Part shown: one piece after another, positions 38,334-50,225 of the stretch | How positions within the stretch are numbered: the first letter of the stretch is position 1 | Layout of the letters: every line of letters begins with the position of its first letter | From: Arabidopsis thaliana | Taxonomy: Eukaryota; Streptophyta; Magnoliopsida; Brassicales; Brassicaceae | DNA: 64,000 nt | Assembly (NCBI RefSeq): GCF_000001735.4 | Contig: NC_003070.9 | Coordinates: forward strand, 16,911,971-16,975,970 | Direction: 5' to 3' | Position numbers and translations under genes: made by a program | The notes under the pieces: model-generated | The model's database searches: none | Seen by the model: only the letters and a program-made list of their open reading frames with translations | Told to the model about the DNA's origin: nothing

Positions 38334-39348
38334 TTAGTCGACAACCATCTTGATTTCTTCAATTTCCTCAACATCAGGTTCGGGATACATGGTTGATATT
38401 GGCGCATGGCTAACAATCTTAAACCAGTTACAACCTGGATAATATCTAACCACCTTCCACCAAGCAAGTGCAATAACAACATTGTTCTTGCAAAATGCTC
38501 GAAATCTTTTCTCCAAATCCACTGCAATTTGTCCATTCGCCTCGCATTCCAATGTATCTTTGCTGAAAATCAGTAAGTATATGAGATTATACACTAACCT
38601 TACTACAAAAATGTATAAACATGATATGTTTGGAAAAAAACTGAAAATGGATGTTGAAGAAAAGTACTTTTTATCCATGATCATGAACGGCAGTTTAAAT
38701 CCAGCCGTATCTTTCCCGTTACTTGCGGTATTAGTGAGAATCCCAACATTCACAAGTGCACCAATAACATCTATAAAAAATATGTCGGAGATATGTGTTT
38801 AAAAAAATAAATTTTTTGAAAAAAGTGAATGGAATTTATGAATATGCCATTACTTACCAACCAAGGTATGTTTGCCAACAACATCATCCACAATGTAGTC
38901 AAATGGAGTGAACTTGTTGAGTAAACCGGTTGCTAAAGGTGTGGAAGAAGTGATAATTGTGTGATCCATGAATAGAATGCGAAACTCATGAGGAGTTGTT
39001 CTTATTGGTTCGCAGTTAGGTCGAACGAGAAACGTACTTATCTTTTTCCATTGATTCTCTTGGATCCTGTCAAAGTAGAAGGCAGAGAAATGAGGTCCGA
39101 TGGTTGCTTCTATTTGGGTGCCCTGTTACAAACAACAATTTATGGGTGAGGGATACATGGGTTAATAAAAATTCCGCAAATTGCAAAATAAATTGAAGAA
39201 AATTGTTTACCCATTCATCGGCCAAGACAAGACGTAGTTCGAAAGCGTTCGTGTTGAGAAATTTTTTGTAAATTCTCAAAACAATGACACAGATGGTCCA
39301 GCCAGTAACCATCGGAGACAACTCGTAAAGATTGTGATGTTGAACCAT
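38334..39348 (-). CDS. RPA70-like OB-fold (DUF223) single-stranded DNA-binding protein
   Basis: Exons 39211-39348, 38858-39122, 38668-38770 and 38334-38562 encode 244 residues with no stop. The first OB fold starts LYELSPMVTGWTICVIVLRI and continues ELRLVLADE and GTQIEATI, then FEFDRI-like and HEFRILFMDHTII, as in RPA1-like proteins with DUF223. The exon junction to DVIGALVNVGIL marks the linker to a second OB fold. Such proteins bind single-stranded DNA in replication and repair, and plant transposons (Helitrons especially) often carry copies. Here it sits inside the MULE in the same orientation as the F-box-like genes. An intact frame in a transposon suggests either recent capture or selection. 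It lacks the zinc-binding C-terminal domain of full-length RPA70. Confidence 0.75.
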
Positions 39349-39981
39349 CGTGAACAGGAGAATTAAAGAGTAACGAAAACTGAGAAATATGGTAAGCTTT
39401 AGTTTTGTTTTTCGTTTGTGATGTGGTTGTCTTGATGAAATCGTGAGTAGAAGTTGAATTTATAGAAACTGAAACGATGTAAACTGTAATAACGACGTGA
39501 TGATTCGTCGAAGGAATTAAACGTTGTAACTTTTAATTAAAAAACGTTGGTTCTATTAAAGTTTAATAAAGTAAAATAGAATTTGAAATACGGTATGGGG
39601 ATTTAATGTGTCTTGTAATAAGCAGAAATACGGCTTGACCTCGGAAATTCATCTTGAAGCAGGTTGCGGATATCATCAATTTATATGTGTTCATAATCTT
39701 TTTCTGTCCAAAATAACTTATCCACCGATAACCGTCCTTTTGGATGTAATATACATTCTTGATCTGAGTTATATGACCCAGAAGAGTTAGCATTTGAGAT
39801 TATTTTCTGGGGGATTTAACTTATTAAAACTTGCTCAGCACATTCATGTCAACCAATAAAATTAGTTGGATGAATGAATGAATTTACTTAGGATTAAACT
39901 TGAAAAGATAAAAGATAAATCAAGTATAGCAATGTACTTGACAAGATAACAATGGAAATAACATTATGAACATATTGATTT

Positions 39982-40467
39982 CTATGCTTCATACTCTCCG
40001 TAATGCTCCGCCCATACGGTAGCTCTATGGCATTCTGCTGCAAAATTCTCATATGCTATTGGTTTGTAAAATAGAGCATTCAAAGCATGTGGATTTTTGG
40101 CTTCAAGACATTTTGTGAAGAAATGATAATAGATGGAGTGCGTCATGGACCACCACATGTAATAACGAGATTTGTCAAGGCGGACACAACTTAGAGTTTC
40201 CTTTGAATACACAGCCGATTTAAATAGTGGTCCAGCTTTCACAAAGGGTTTCAAAGCATCCACGCCTTCTTCAGCAACGTAGCTAACAATTTTAGCAAGT
40301 ACTGGTGCCGGTATGTGAATTTCAGGCATAATAGCAACCTGCGTTAAAAAAAAAAAATTGGAAACAATTGGTTTTTTGTTTATGTTGGATGTAAAACGTA
40401 TAAGAATTTAGCTTATGATACGCTGCCCTACCTTTTTGACACCTGAAACAGATGATGGTTCACTCAT
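39982..40467 (-). CDS. Short F-box-like (At2g35280-type) protein, minus copy of a divergent pair
   Basis: Exons 40432-40467 (MSEPSSVSGVKK) and 39982-40338 encode 130 residues. The core reads IHIPAPVLAKIVSYVAEEGV, VYSKETLSCVRLDKSRYY and YYHFFTKCLEAKNPHALNAL, closely matching the divergent copy at 41008-41504. Both second exons are exactly 357 nt. It stops at TAG after YGEYEA and lacks the Cys-Trp C-terminus of the 231-residue relative, so it is a shortened form. Coding potential is intact; function is unknown. Confidence 0.65.
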
Positions 40468-41007
40468 GTCGACCTTCGTTAACTCCTTTTTATTTCTATG
40501 TTTTGAAGTTGAAACTGATTGAATGGGTATGAAAGAAACTTAAACGAATCGTGGGAGGTTTTCTTAACTAGAGATTACTATGGTTATATTTATTTTTATA
40601 TTTTTCCGGTTTATTAAATGTTGTAGTTGGGAAGGTGGGAATATTCCCGTAATAACGAAGTTTATCAATGTTATGGAGGGAAATAAATTTAGATTGTTCT
40701 TTCAAGCTAATAGAGATATAACTACCACATGATATACATACCCACATTTTTTATTTTTTTTTTAGTTACCTAAATTAGGAATATTTACTTTTACAGGGTC
40801 GCTCCAAATGAAAACTTATCTCCGTAAAACTTGCGTAATGGTTAAGATAGGGAATATTCTGCATTTGAAATTTCAGTTTGTGGTGCGAAATTAAAGGAAG
40901 TAGAAGAATAGGAGAATATAAACCATAATCTTTTTTAAATAAGTATCCACGATTTCTCCCCAGTTTATAAATTATTTCTTATTTGATTTCTTGCGAGCAT
41001 ATCAATT
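40468..41007. other. Shared intergenic region of the divergent F-box-like pair
   Basis: This 540-bp AT-rich stretch would have to hold promoters for both divergent genes. I see no inverted symmetry across it, so the pair did not arise by a simple palindromic duplication that included the promoter. Confidence 0.4.
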
Positions 41008-41504
41008 ATGAGAAGACAGAGACGCAGGAGTGAACCATCCGCCGGCTGTAGTGTAAAAATGGTTTTACAAACATTACAAAAATCATAAACTCTCCTACTT
41101 TATACTTTTATTTATATTGTCTTATTAAGTTATTATTTTTTGGCCAGGAAACCACCATTCAAGAATTTCACATTCCCCCTCCATTGCTTGCTAAAATTGT
41201 TAACTACCTGGCTGAGGATGGCGTGGATGCATTGAAAAATTTGATTAAAGCAGGTCCGGTATTTAAGGAGGCTGTGTATTCAGAGAAAACCCTACGTTGT
41301 GTCCGACTTGACAGATCTCGGAATTTCATGTGGTGGTCAATGCCACACTCGATCTATTATCATTTCTTCAATAAATGTCTTCAAGCAAACAATCCCCATG
41401 CTTTGACTGCTGTATTGTACAAAGGAATAGCATATGAGAATTTCGTTGAAGAATGCTACATGGCACCTTTATGGGTGGAGCCTTATGGAGAGGACGGAGG
41501 ATAG
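41008..41504 (+). CDS. Short F-box-like (At2g35280-type) protein, plus copy of a divergent pair
   Basis: Exons 41008-41061 (MRRQRRRSEPSAGCSVKM, basic) and 41148-41504 encode 136 residues. The core IPPPLLAKIVNYLAEDGVDA, VYSEKTLRCVRLDRSRNF and YYHFFNKCLQANNPHALTAV aligns residue for residue with the minus copy at 39982-40467. It ends at TAG after EPYGEDGG, the same position as in its partner. After that TAG the same frame stays open for 34 more codons (to TGA at 41607-41609) and encodes AYWAQ then CCRCKSAAHKTC, like the Cys-Trp tail of the longer relatives, so the short form probably derives from a longer one. Confidence 0.65.
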
Positions 41505-41636
41505 GTACAAATCGATGGAGCTTACTGGGCTCAGCCCCGAGTGCGAGCAATGAATGCAAGGTGCTGTCGATGCAAAAGTGCAGCACACAAAACTTGTCCA
41601 AATATGTGAAGTTCGATTTTAATGTTGTCTTTTTTT

Positions 41637-42259
41637 TTGAACCATTAAGAACCTTTGTTTTCATGTATTAGCTCCTTTCTTTTTTCTGGTTATAGTTTTC
41701 CAATTATGCTACATTACCATTTAAGATTTGGACCTTTCTAATAAGTAAGTAACAAACCTTTATTTATAATTAGTATATAATAATAATCCACATATCGTGT
41801 ACCTTATGAATATACGAATATGGATGGAACACAATAATATACCGCATATCACATTAAATACATGGATAACATATAAAATAGAGATTGTTCGTTTTGGGAG
41901 TAATGAAAAAAAAGGGTAGACATAATTCATACAACAACAATTCCTTGTTTTTTGAACCATTAAAAACCTTTGTTTTTCATGTATTAGCTCCTTTATTTTT
42001 TCTGGTTTTAGTTTTCCAATTATGCTACATTACCATTTAAGATTTGGACCTTTCTAGTAAGTAACAAACATTTATTTTATAATTAGTATAGAATAATAAT
42101 CCACATATCGTATACCTTATGGATATAAAAATATGGATGGAACACAATAATATACCGCATATCACATTAAATCCATCCATGTATAACATATAAAATAGAG
42201 ATTGTTCCTTTTGGGAGTAATGAAAAAAAAGGATAGACATAATTCATACAACAACAATT
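41637..42259. repeat. Tandem duplication of ~306 bp, period 315 bp
   Basis: Copies at 41637-41942 and 41952-42259 share TTGAACCATTAA, CATGTATTAGCTCCTTT, CAATTATGCTACATTACC, ATGGATGGAACACAATAATA and CATAATTCATACAACAACAA. They are ~90% identical by eye. The unit is non-coding and covers the 3' flank of the plus-strand F-box-like gene. Confidence 0.9.
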
Positions 42260-42415
42260 AGATTATGTTTACTATTCAACAAACCAAAATAGAACACACA
42301 CGTTCAGAAAATAGCTTACGGAGTGATAATATTCAAAAGGAAAATTTAGATGGTTAATATTACAAAAAGCAGAGATGGTTAAGATGGTTAATATTACAAA
42401 AAGCAGAGAAAGTGA

Positions 42416-45400
42416 TCACTTGTTACTAAAGTCAGATGCATAGAGTGGGCAGACAAACTCCTCATAAATGTCCATGGCATATTTACGACTAAAAGAGTCT
42501 ACGTGTTTATCTGTTATTTTCGCCATGTTCTCTGGGGGATTATCACTTGCCAGAATCTCAAGAAACTTCATTGTCACCGGGCCACAGTCACCATATCGCA
42601 AATTCTTATATAAGCCATCTAATCGCTTCCAATAAAAAGGCTGAAGACCATGATTCTAAGAACATTCAGGCTTACAGTACCTTTGGATGAGGTATGGCAA
42701 GATTGTAACAACAGGTTCAATGAAACGTCAAACCTCGTCTTCCTCGTAAAGATCTGTATTTGGATCGAGAATTTCAACGGACCAGACTCCCAGATTTATT
42801 GCAAGTCCTACCCAGTGTTTTGAATCCCATATCATGGGCAAGTAAATGGTATCAATGTCTGCGAACCATTCAGTGTTGGGCCCTACGATGAACTGTTTCA
42901 TTGGTTCAGACCACTTGACGCGTGACTTCATTTTGGCAGCTTTGAAGCTTTTTAATTTTCCTTGTAGATGGTTTGCGAACCATGGTTGAACAAAAGCCGC
43001 TCGCTGGTTTGTAAGTGTGGTCGCAAGCTTTTGAGAAAGCAAGGACACCAACACCTCCATATGCTAGGTAAACAAACAATAAGAATTAGACTTTCTCACT
43101 AAAGATTATAAAGGTAATATTTGTTAAAAAATTGTTGATTTTATACCAGAGTTGAAACCCAGTTTGTAGGCTTGGAAAGTGATAGAAGGAATTTGTTTGA
43201 AATTAAGTATCCATACGAAATGAGATGTTCACTGCGAGGAAAAAAAAAAGCATAAGCTTATAACAAGATCATAACTGTATTGGGGATAAATAAAATGAAT
43301 GTATAACCATACGTATTCGTTGCAGCGTAGAGGGTATTGCGAAAGAGTGCAAACTCAGATTTACTCATTGAAGGCAGAAGTTCATATGAGCCCCTTTTTT
43401 ATTTTGATAACAACTCTGCTACAAGAAAAACTTCAGCTTCAGACAGAGTTGGTTTCCCTCTTTCTCGCGCTGGAGATGAATCTGAAACATCAACATAACC
43501 TTCTTCCTGTACATTATAATGTAATATTAGAGCAAAGAAGAAAACCATCATCTAGTTTGAAAGTAGGAACATTAGTTTATAGTATTAAAGATGTTGTGTT
43601 TATCTTGTTTAGAGCATACCTGGTTTTCATCCAGATCATGTGCACCAATGTCTCGAGAATCATTGATTTGATCCTGATAGAATATGTCAAAAAGGATAAG
43701 TAAGTATTTGTATGAAAAAATTATTGAAACTGATATGTAAAAAACATAAATTTTTGCAGAGATGGACATAATTATAATATTACATATATTTGAAAAAACC
43801 TCAGTTGGAGTGGGAGAAGATTCTGATTGTTTGTCAGGTTTGGAATTTGTATCATAAATTGGATGGGAATATATTACCATAGCCTGCAATTATGAGATTG
43901 GTTTTGGAAATATATTAGACTATCTTTCGCAAATATAAAATGAGGAGACCTATTATAAGTGATATATCCTGCAAATTATTTAGTAACCAAATAATCATGT
44001 CAACTGTTTACCTTCATGGGGTCACCATCGAAGTTGACTTCTGGTGGCGACTGTGACAATACCTGAGATACTGCAGCCGACTCCAAAGTGACCTAAATGT
44101 AGAAGTATCAATAAGATGGTGAGAAAAACATAAGAAAATATTATAGCGTATCCACAAACTCCTGTCCAATTTAAAGAGAACAAGAGAGCCTAATTAAGTA
44201 TAGACATAAGGTTGACCTTCTTATTTGCGAACTTTGCAAACCCTAACAACGAATGAGATGCTGCAGCCGCCTCCATGGTGTCCTGAATGTTGTAGTAACC
44301 AAAAAATATGGTGAGTAAAATATTAGTAAATGTTATCTGCAAATTAACTAGCATCCACAAGGTTCTGTCCAATATAAATAATTAACTTACTGCAGCAAAA
44401 TTTATTTCAAACATAAGGTTGACATCCTTTTTAAAGACCATAATTAGTTCACACATAATCTTGACTTCTTTAAGAACATAATTAGTTCACTAATAGTTCA
44501 GACATAATCTTAAAGAAATACTTTCGCCTGCTGTTCTTCAAAGCTCTGATCTATTGGCAGATCTATATCAGAATGTGATGCAGTCTCCCTGTCCAATGAG
44601 TCCTGAAAGTAATTGTAGAATGAAATTGTTGTGTTAAATATACAGAGATGAAAATAGAATATGTATTTTCGATGGTTAAAGAAAGGCTTTGGCTTTGATT
44701 TGTTGTGTCTATGCAATATTCTCTTTATAAAAGTACCTGCATTTTGCCATCAACATCTGTTTCATTGGCATTTGTTTGCATTTCTTCGGAGTTGTGTTCT
44801 TTTGGTAGATCTAAACCAGAATGTGTGGCAGGAACTCTATCCGATGCGTCCTGCAAGTAATTGTAGAATGGATTTGGTTTAAAAAAAACATAACCATTGG
44901 TCTTCGCGGTAGGTCCAACAAATACTATATTATCTTACATCAATAATGTGATCTTGGTTGATAGGGAGTAGTTTTTCGACGCTAGGGACTGACCTTGGAT
45001 CAACCTGTTTTGAAATTACAATAGTCAATGTCTCTTATATATAAGTCATTATGGGTGTCCAAGAGAACATGTCCACCCAGGATAAATATTAAAGACAGCA
45101 TAAAACAAAATGTAGTTTTGATGGTTACAGAAAGGCTTTGATTTGTTGTGTTTGTATTTATAGAAGATAAAAGTACCTTCATTTGGCTATCAGCATCTTC
45201 CTCATTGGCATTCGATTCCTGTTCTGCAGAGTTGTGTTCTTTTGACAGATCTAAACCAGAAGGTATTGCAGGAACTCTCTCCGATGCGTCCTGCAAGTAA
45301 TTGTTGAATGGATTTGATAAAAAAAACAAATATAAACATTGGTCTGCGCAGTATGTTCAACAAAATACTATATTATCTTACATCAATAATATGATTTTGG

Positions 45401-48072
45401 TTGATAGGGAGTAGTTTTTCGACGCTAGGGACTGACCTTGGATCAACCTGTTTTGAAATTACAATAGTCAATGTCTCTTATATATAAGTCATTATGGGTG
45501 TCCAAGAGAACCTGTCCACCCAGGATAAATATTAAAGACAGCATAAAACAAAATGTAGTTTTGATGGTTAAAGAAAGGCTTTGATTTGTTGTGTTTGTAT
45601 TTATAAAAGATAAAAGTACCTTCATTTGGCTACCAGCATCTTCCTCATTGGCATTCGATTCCTGTTCTGTAGAGTTGTGTTCTTTTGACAGATCTAAACC
45701 AGAAGGTATTGCAGGAACTCTCTCCGATGCGTCCTGCAAGTAATTGTTGAATGGATTTGGTAAAAAAAACAAATATAAACATTGGTCTGCGCAGTAGGTT
45801 CAACAAAATACTATGTTATCTTACATCACTAATATGATCTTGGTTGAGAGGAAGTAGTTTTTCAACGCTTTGGTTTGAACTTGCATCAACCTGATTGGAA
45901 ATTACAATAGTCAATGTCTCTTATATATAGAGAGAATAGAGAATATTATGGGTGAGCAAGAAAACCTGTCAACCCAGAATAAACATTAAAGACAGCAGAA
46001 AAGAAAATTTTGTTTTGATGGTTAAAGAAAGGCTTTGATATGTTGTGTTTGTAGTTATAAAAGTACCTGCATTTGGCTATCAACATCTTCCTCATTGGCA
46101 TTTTGATCTTTGACATCAGTGTCATAAACAGGATTGCCTTCATTTGCATCATCCTTATTAGAGTGCTCTGATTATAGTGGAGTAACAAATACATCCATGG
46201 GGTCATCACTAATCTCCTGCAATAAGATGCGTTGTAGTCGTTAATTCAACCAATTTTGTAAATAGTTGAAGTTAACAATTACACTAACCGTGTTTATCAA
46301 TGGGGTACTATCACTGGAGTCTTGACTTTTATCTAAATGATCATCTGGGACTTGCTGTGCAACTTCAGGCTGTCCAATTACATGCTCAGACAGCGTGTGT
46401 GACTGAGATGAAGTCTATGAGAAAATTAAAAGATTTATTAAAACAGCCTGAAGTTGAAGTCTATGATAATGTTCAAATATTTAAAACAGTTTGAAATCTT
46501 GAATACCTGAGGGGTTTGAGATTGGATAGGGACCTCCATTGTCTTCTTGCGCTTTGGTCTAGATGAACATGCAACAAAACTGGAGGAGAGTTTTGTGGAC
46601 CGCTTGAATCTTACAGCTTTTTTTGCTTTTTCAAGCTTCATTACACGGTTCGATAGCTCTTCAACCTTAGTTTGTAGTTCACTGATGAGCCTAGACTTCT
46701 CATCATCAGAGAGATTGAGTTCCGGTTTACTACGAGTTGAATACCTTCGCTTGGATTTGGGAGCCACAGACTTTACACCTAATTTCTTCTTACGGTCCAC
46801 AATGTGCTTTTTATGAACACCAGAATTCTTCTTCTTTGGGACTGAGATTGGAGGCAATGTGGCATCACCTCCTGGCCAATCGGTTTTTTGGAATTGATGA
46901 GATGACCATATCAAATTATACATGTGTGCAACTTTCTTATCTTTCACCTCATCGTCCCACTCTGCCCAACTTTGGTCAGCATTAAGGTCTCCAACTATAA
47001 GCGGATCCACTGGCAGCTGTTCAAAAATAGAAGGATAGTAATAGTATATAAGACTGGATTTATAGAAAGAGAATATTATAGACACAATATAGATAATTGA
47101 GGTGAAAAAGAATACCTTAAGGTTGCTTTCCAAAGCATGAATCTGAGGATGCGATATAACTTGTTTTGGATGAGTTAATCGTTTCCAAAGTAGGATTGTC
47201 TTAGAGGTTGAGTCATCTAACACCAAATCTAACAGTCCAGGTATGTTTCGGAATGCTATGAGCTGCAAGGCTAGGGGGAAACCTTTCAAACGGAATGTTT
47301 TCTGCTGAAGTTGACTCACCAAACTCTTTATAGGGTCAGTTGTCAGCTGTCTTTTACCAGTGGACTTACCGAGATTTCGTTTGTCGGGTCTCATTCCTAC
47401 TACAGTCTTCAGAAAAGACTCTCTACCCCAAGGAAATGAAAGGAATTTATCCAAATCTGCCAACATCTCTACATATTTAAATGTAGGCCTACCGATTTGG
47501 TTCGATGCTATGAGTACACCATCTACAATAAGTAGAAACGCGAGCTTAAGTCTGTGGTCAGATGACAATGTCTTGCGTTTGTTGGTTAGCATGTCAGAAA
47601 CATCCCCTAAGGTAACAGTCTTGTCTGGACCAATTAACTCGTCCCAGTAACTCTTCATGCCATCAACATAAACCGGATCATCATCTGGATCATAATCCTC
47701 AGAAAACTCCCCACAGGGCAATCCAGTCACGCAAGCAAATTCAGGTAATGCAAATCTCAGGGGGTATCCACCAAATACTGTCCACAGCTCGTACTTTTTC
47801 TTCGTTACCAGCTGCGTACATAGCAACGCATGCATAAGCTTTCCAGACATCGCACACTTACTAACCGGCAGATGGAATAGAGGTCCAAAGCAAGATTGTA
47901 GAATGAAATCCAATTCCTTTGTCCCCTGAAAAACCTTCCGGATAAAGGATAGAATATCTGGTCTTGAGTATATATTTAGCCTTCCCCTCGGATATTGATC
48001 GGTGGCGAAAAGTCTATTAGGAAGATTTGAATCACACTGAGAAGATGGTTCCTGAGAGGTTGACCCTGTCAT
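42416..48072 (-). pseudogene. DUF1985 / Ulp1-like SUMO protease gene (Kaonashi type), broken
   Basis: The 5' large exon (~47117-48072) encodes a DUF1985 domain: SFIRKVFQGTKELDFILQSC, YELWTVFGGYPLRFALPEFA and VTGLPCGE. The next exon (~46507-47017) encodes a basic region and coiled coil (LISELQTKVEELSNRVMKLE). Small acidic exons follow, including the tandem array at 44640-46085. The 3' end encodes a C48/Ulp1 peptidase: His in WDSKHWVGLA, Asp in VEILDPNTD and Cys in YGDCGPVTMK, the cysteine-protease triad. In-frame stops lie at 46172-46174 (TAA), 43399-43401 (TAA), 42728-42730 (TGA) and 42656-42658 (TAG), so no intact protease can be made. The start may be the ATG at 48072 or a short upstream exon with ATG at 48199 (ATGGAAG/GT joined to 48064). 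Ulp1 proteases mature or remove SUMO; this copy is a transposon passenger. From memory the locus is near At1g44880. Confidence 0.82.
44640..46085 (-). repeat. Tandem exon array, ~443-bp units, inside the Ulp1-like gene
   Basis: Complete units run 45004-45446 and 45447-45890 (periods 443 and 444 bp, very high identity). Partial or diverged units lie on both sides (~44640-45003 and 45891-46085). Each unit carries two small exons on the minus strand, one coding DASERVPAIPSGLDLSKEHN followed by an acidic stretch ending SQMK, and one coding SVEKLLPIN. Splice sites are duplicated with the unit, so each copy can add residues without breaking the frame. Confidence 0.88.
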
Positions 48073-50146
48073 TAGCAAGAAACAAGTTTCAGAAGATTAA
48101 GATTAGATTAACAGATAATATGACCAAATGAAAACGAGTTCACAAACGTCTGTCTATTGCTTGCTTAGATTAGATTAACAGTGTAAGAGTACCTTCCATA
48201 GTGTAACAGAATAAACTTGTCTGCCAATGCTATCGATTTAGATGTTATACTGTCTTCCAAATCCTGTAACACAAACAGATAAACTCATCTTAGATATGGC
48301 AGCAATAGATATAGGAAAAGGAAATTATAACTATATGCAGATATTATTTTGTTTTAAACAAGTCAAAATCTGAAGTATATTTTTCATCTCCACAAAAGAA
48401 AATCAAGTTGCAAATGAAACTGACAAAAAAACAGAGAGTGAACAAAACAAAGTTCACAAACCAGCAGAAGATTAGGTGTAACCACTAAACTACAGCTAAA
48501 ATAAAATAGAACTGATTAGAAAAGGATCACTCTGAAGAACCAGGAGAAAGACAACTCTAAGAACCTAACAAAGCCTAGTTAGTGAAAGAAACAAAAAATA
48601 ATTCCGGCTACTTCAGAAATGAGAACAAGAGTTACCAAAATTCAGCAACAGATCATATGGTTTTGTCAATCAAACGAGTTTGTTACAAATGAATTACGTT
48701 TCCAAAACAAGAAATTCTCTTGTTTATAACTGAAATACGAAAAGAAAACTAAACAATGAAACAATTCACATAAAGATATATTACTTATGTGATTGTACAA
48801 TTACTCTATTATTGTTTTTTGCTAACATATAACTTAGAAGCACCACTAAAATACATATCAAATGAATAAAGATTTTAGTTCTGAAGCAAGAAACGAAAGA
48901 AACTCTAATTAGAAAATCTTATGATGAAAGAAAGAAACTCTAATTATAACAGTATGGCTCACCTCTAGCACAGTCAAATATGGACTAAGCTAGTGACGCT
49001 CTGCGAGTAAGTCAGAAAGGTACCTAAAAATGCCAAAATATCAGAGAGTAAACAAAACAAATTTAACAAACCAACTGAAGATTAGTTACTGAAAAATCAA
49101 AACACAATCTGAATTGATGTAATCCAAATATAGATGACCATCAGACCATATCCAACATGTTCAAGATAACAGCCAAAGTTGATAATGCCAAACAATCAGT
49201 GAGTAAACTAAGATTAGTTACTGTAAAATCATAACACAATGTGAATTGATTCAGTGCCCTGTCCACAAAAAGGGCGAGTGCTAATTAACTGTAAGATCAT
49301 AACACACTGAGTCATCTTGGTGCTAGCTTACCTGAACTTGGAGAAGGTGAGTATTTAGGCCCGTAAATGAACCTAAAAGCCAAAAAAAAACAGACAGAGA
49401 CAACCAGTATAAGTAAAAAGCTAAACATGAGAGAATAATCATAGGATCAAGGTGAAGTGGAATAACCTAACAAATACTAGTAAGTGAAAGAAAACCAAAA
49501 AGGTTAAGGCTTTACGAGTAATTGCAACAAGAGTGAGCAAAATTCATAAACAGAGTATATGGTTTTGTCAATCAAATGAGTTTGTAACTTAAATACTAAA
49601 AACGAGAAGCGAAAACCGAAGATAGAAACTAGAAAATAATAATCAAAGAGCCTAGAATAACTGTTTTAAGGGTTTCGACAATTCAAAATTTACATGAATC
49701 ATAAATCCAATTCGATATAAGAACAAGGAGAAATTTGGGGGAAATACCAGTGGAGTCTTCAGAAGAAAGAAAGTCGTGTGCAGCAATGGTGGTGGACAGT
49801 GACGGAGAAGTTGGAGAGAATTTAGGGTTTGTGAGCGAAATTAGAAGTCGTCGTCGTCTGTGTCTTCGTCTGAGCGAACAGGTTCACCGGAAAATCATCT
49901 GCGTCGACGTCTGAGCGAACAGAGTCACCGGAAAATCTGAAGAGGATGATGTCGCCGGATTCGTCTTCTACAACAACCAGTAATTAGCAGTTTTTTAGTG
50001 GATTAGGTTTTTACGCGAAAGGAAAAGTCTTCAAAAGTCAAAAAGGTAAAGAAACTGCAAATTCGAGGAGTGGTTTGGTTGGGATCTCTTTGGTTAATTC
50101 GGGTTTGGTTTAAAGAAAACCGGTTAGGGTAATAGAGTAACTTTGC
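48073..50146 (-). promoter_or_regulatory. 5' region of the Ulp1-like gene up to the right inverted repeat
   Basis: No long open frame. The stretch 48197-48290 has splice-like borders and may be a 5' exon. Words recur between ~48430-48670 and ~49040-49580 (for example TATGGTTTTGTCAATCAAA near 48658 and 49559), indicating an old internal duplication. The GC-rich part 49780-49990 holds a 29-bp unit repeated with small changes (GTCTGAGCGAACAG at ~49869 and ~49910) and is a likely 5' leader close to the inverted repeat. Confidence 0.45.
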
Positions 50147-50225
50147 CAAGGCAAAGTGCCTGATGATTTTAAAGTGTCGAAACACGTCTAAACTTATGAA
50201 AAAGTGTTTGTCTATGCAATATTCT
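50147..50225 (-). repeat. MULE right terminal inverted repeat
   Basis: In reverse complement it reads from AGAATATTGCATAGAC to CAGGCACTTTGCCTTG. It matches the left repeat at 30867-30945, including the inner CACTTTAAAA and GGCACTTTGCCTTG words. Confidence 0.82.

Noticed and set aside
38482..38802. 106-codon plus-strand frame opposite the RPA-like gene
   Set aside because: It is antisense to two RPA-like exons and an intron, with no domain of its own.
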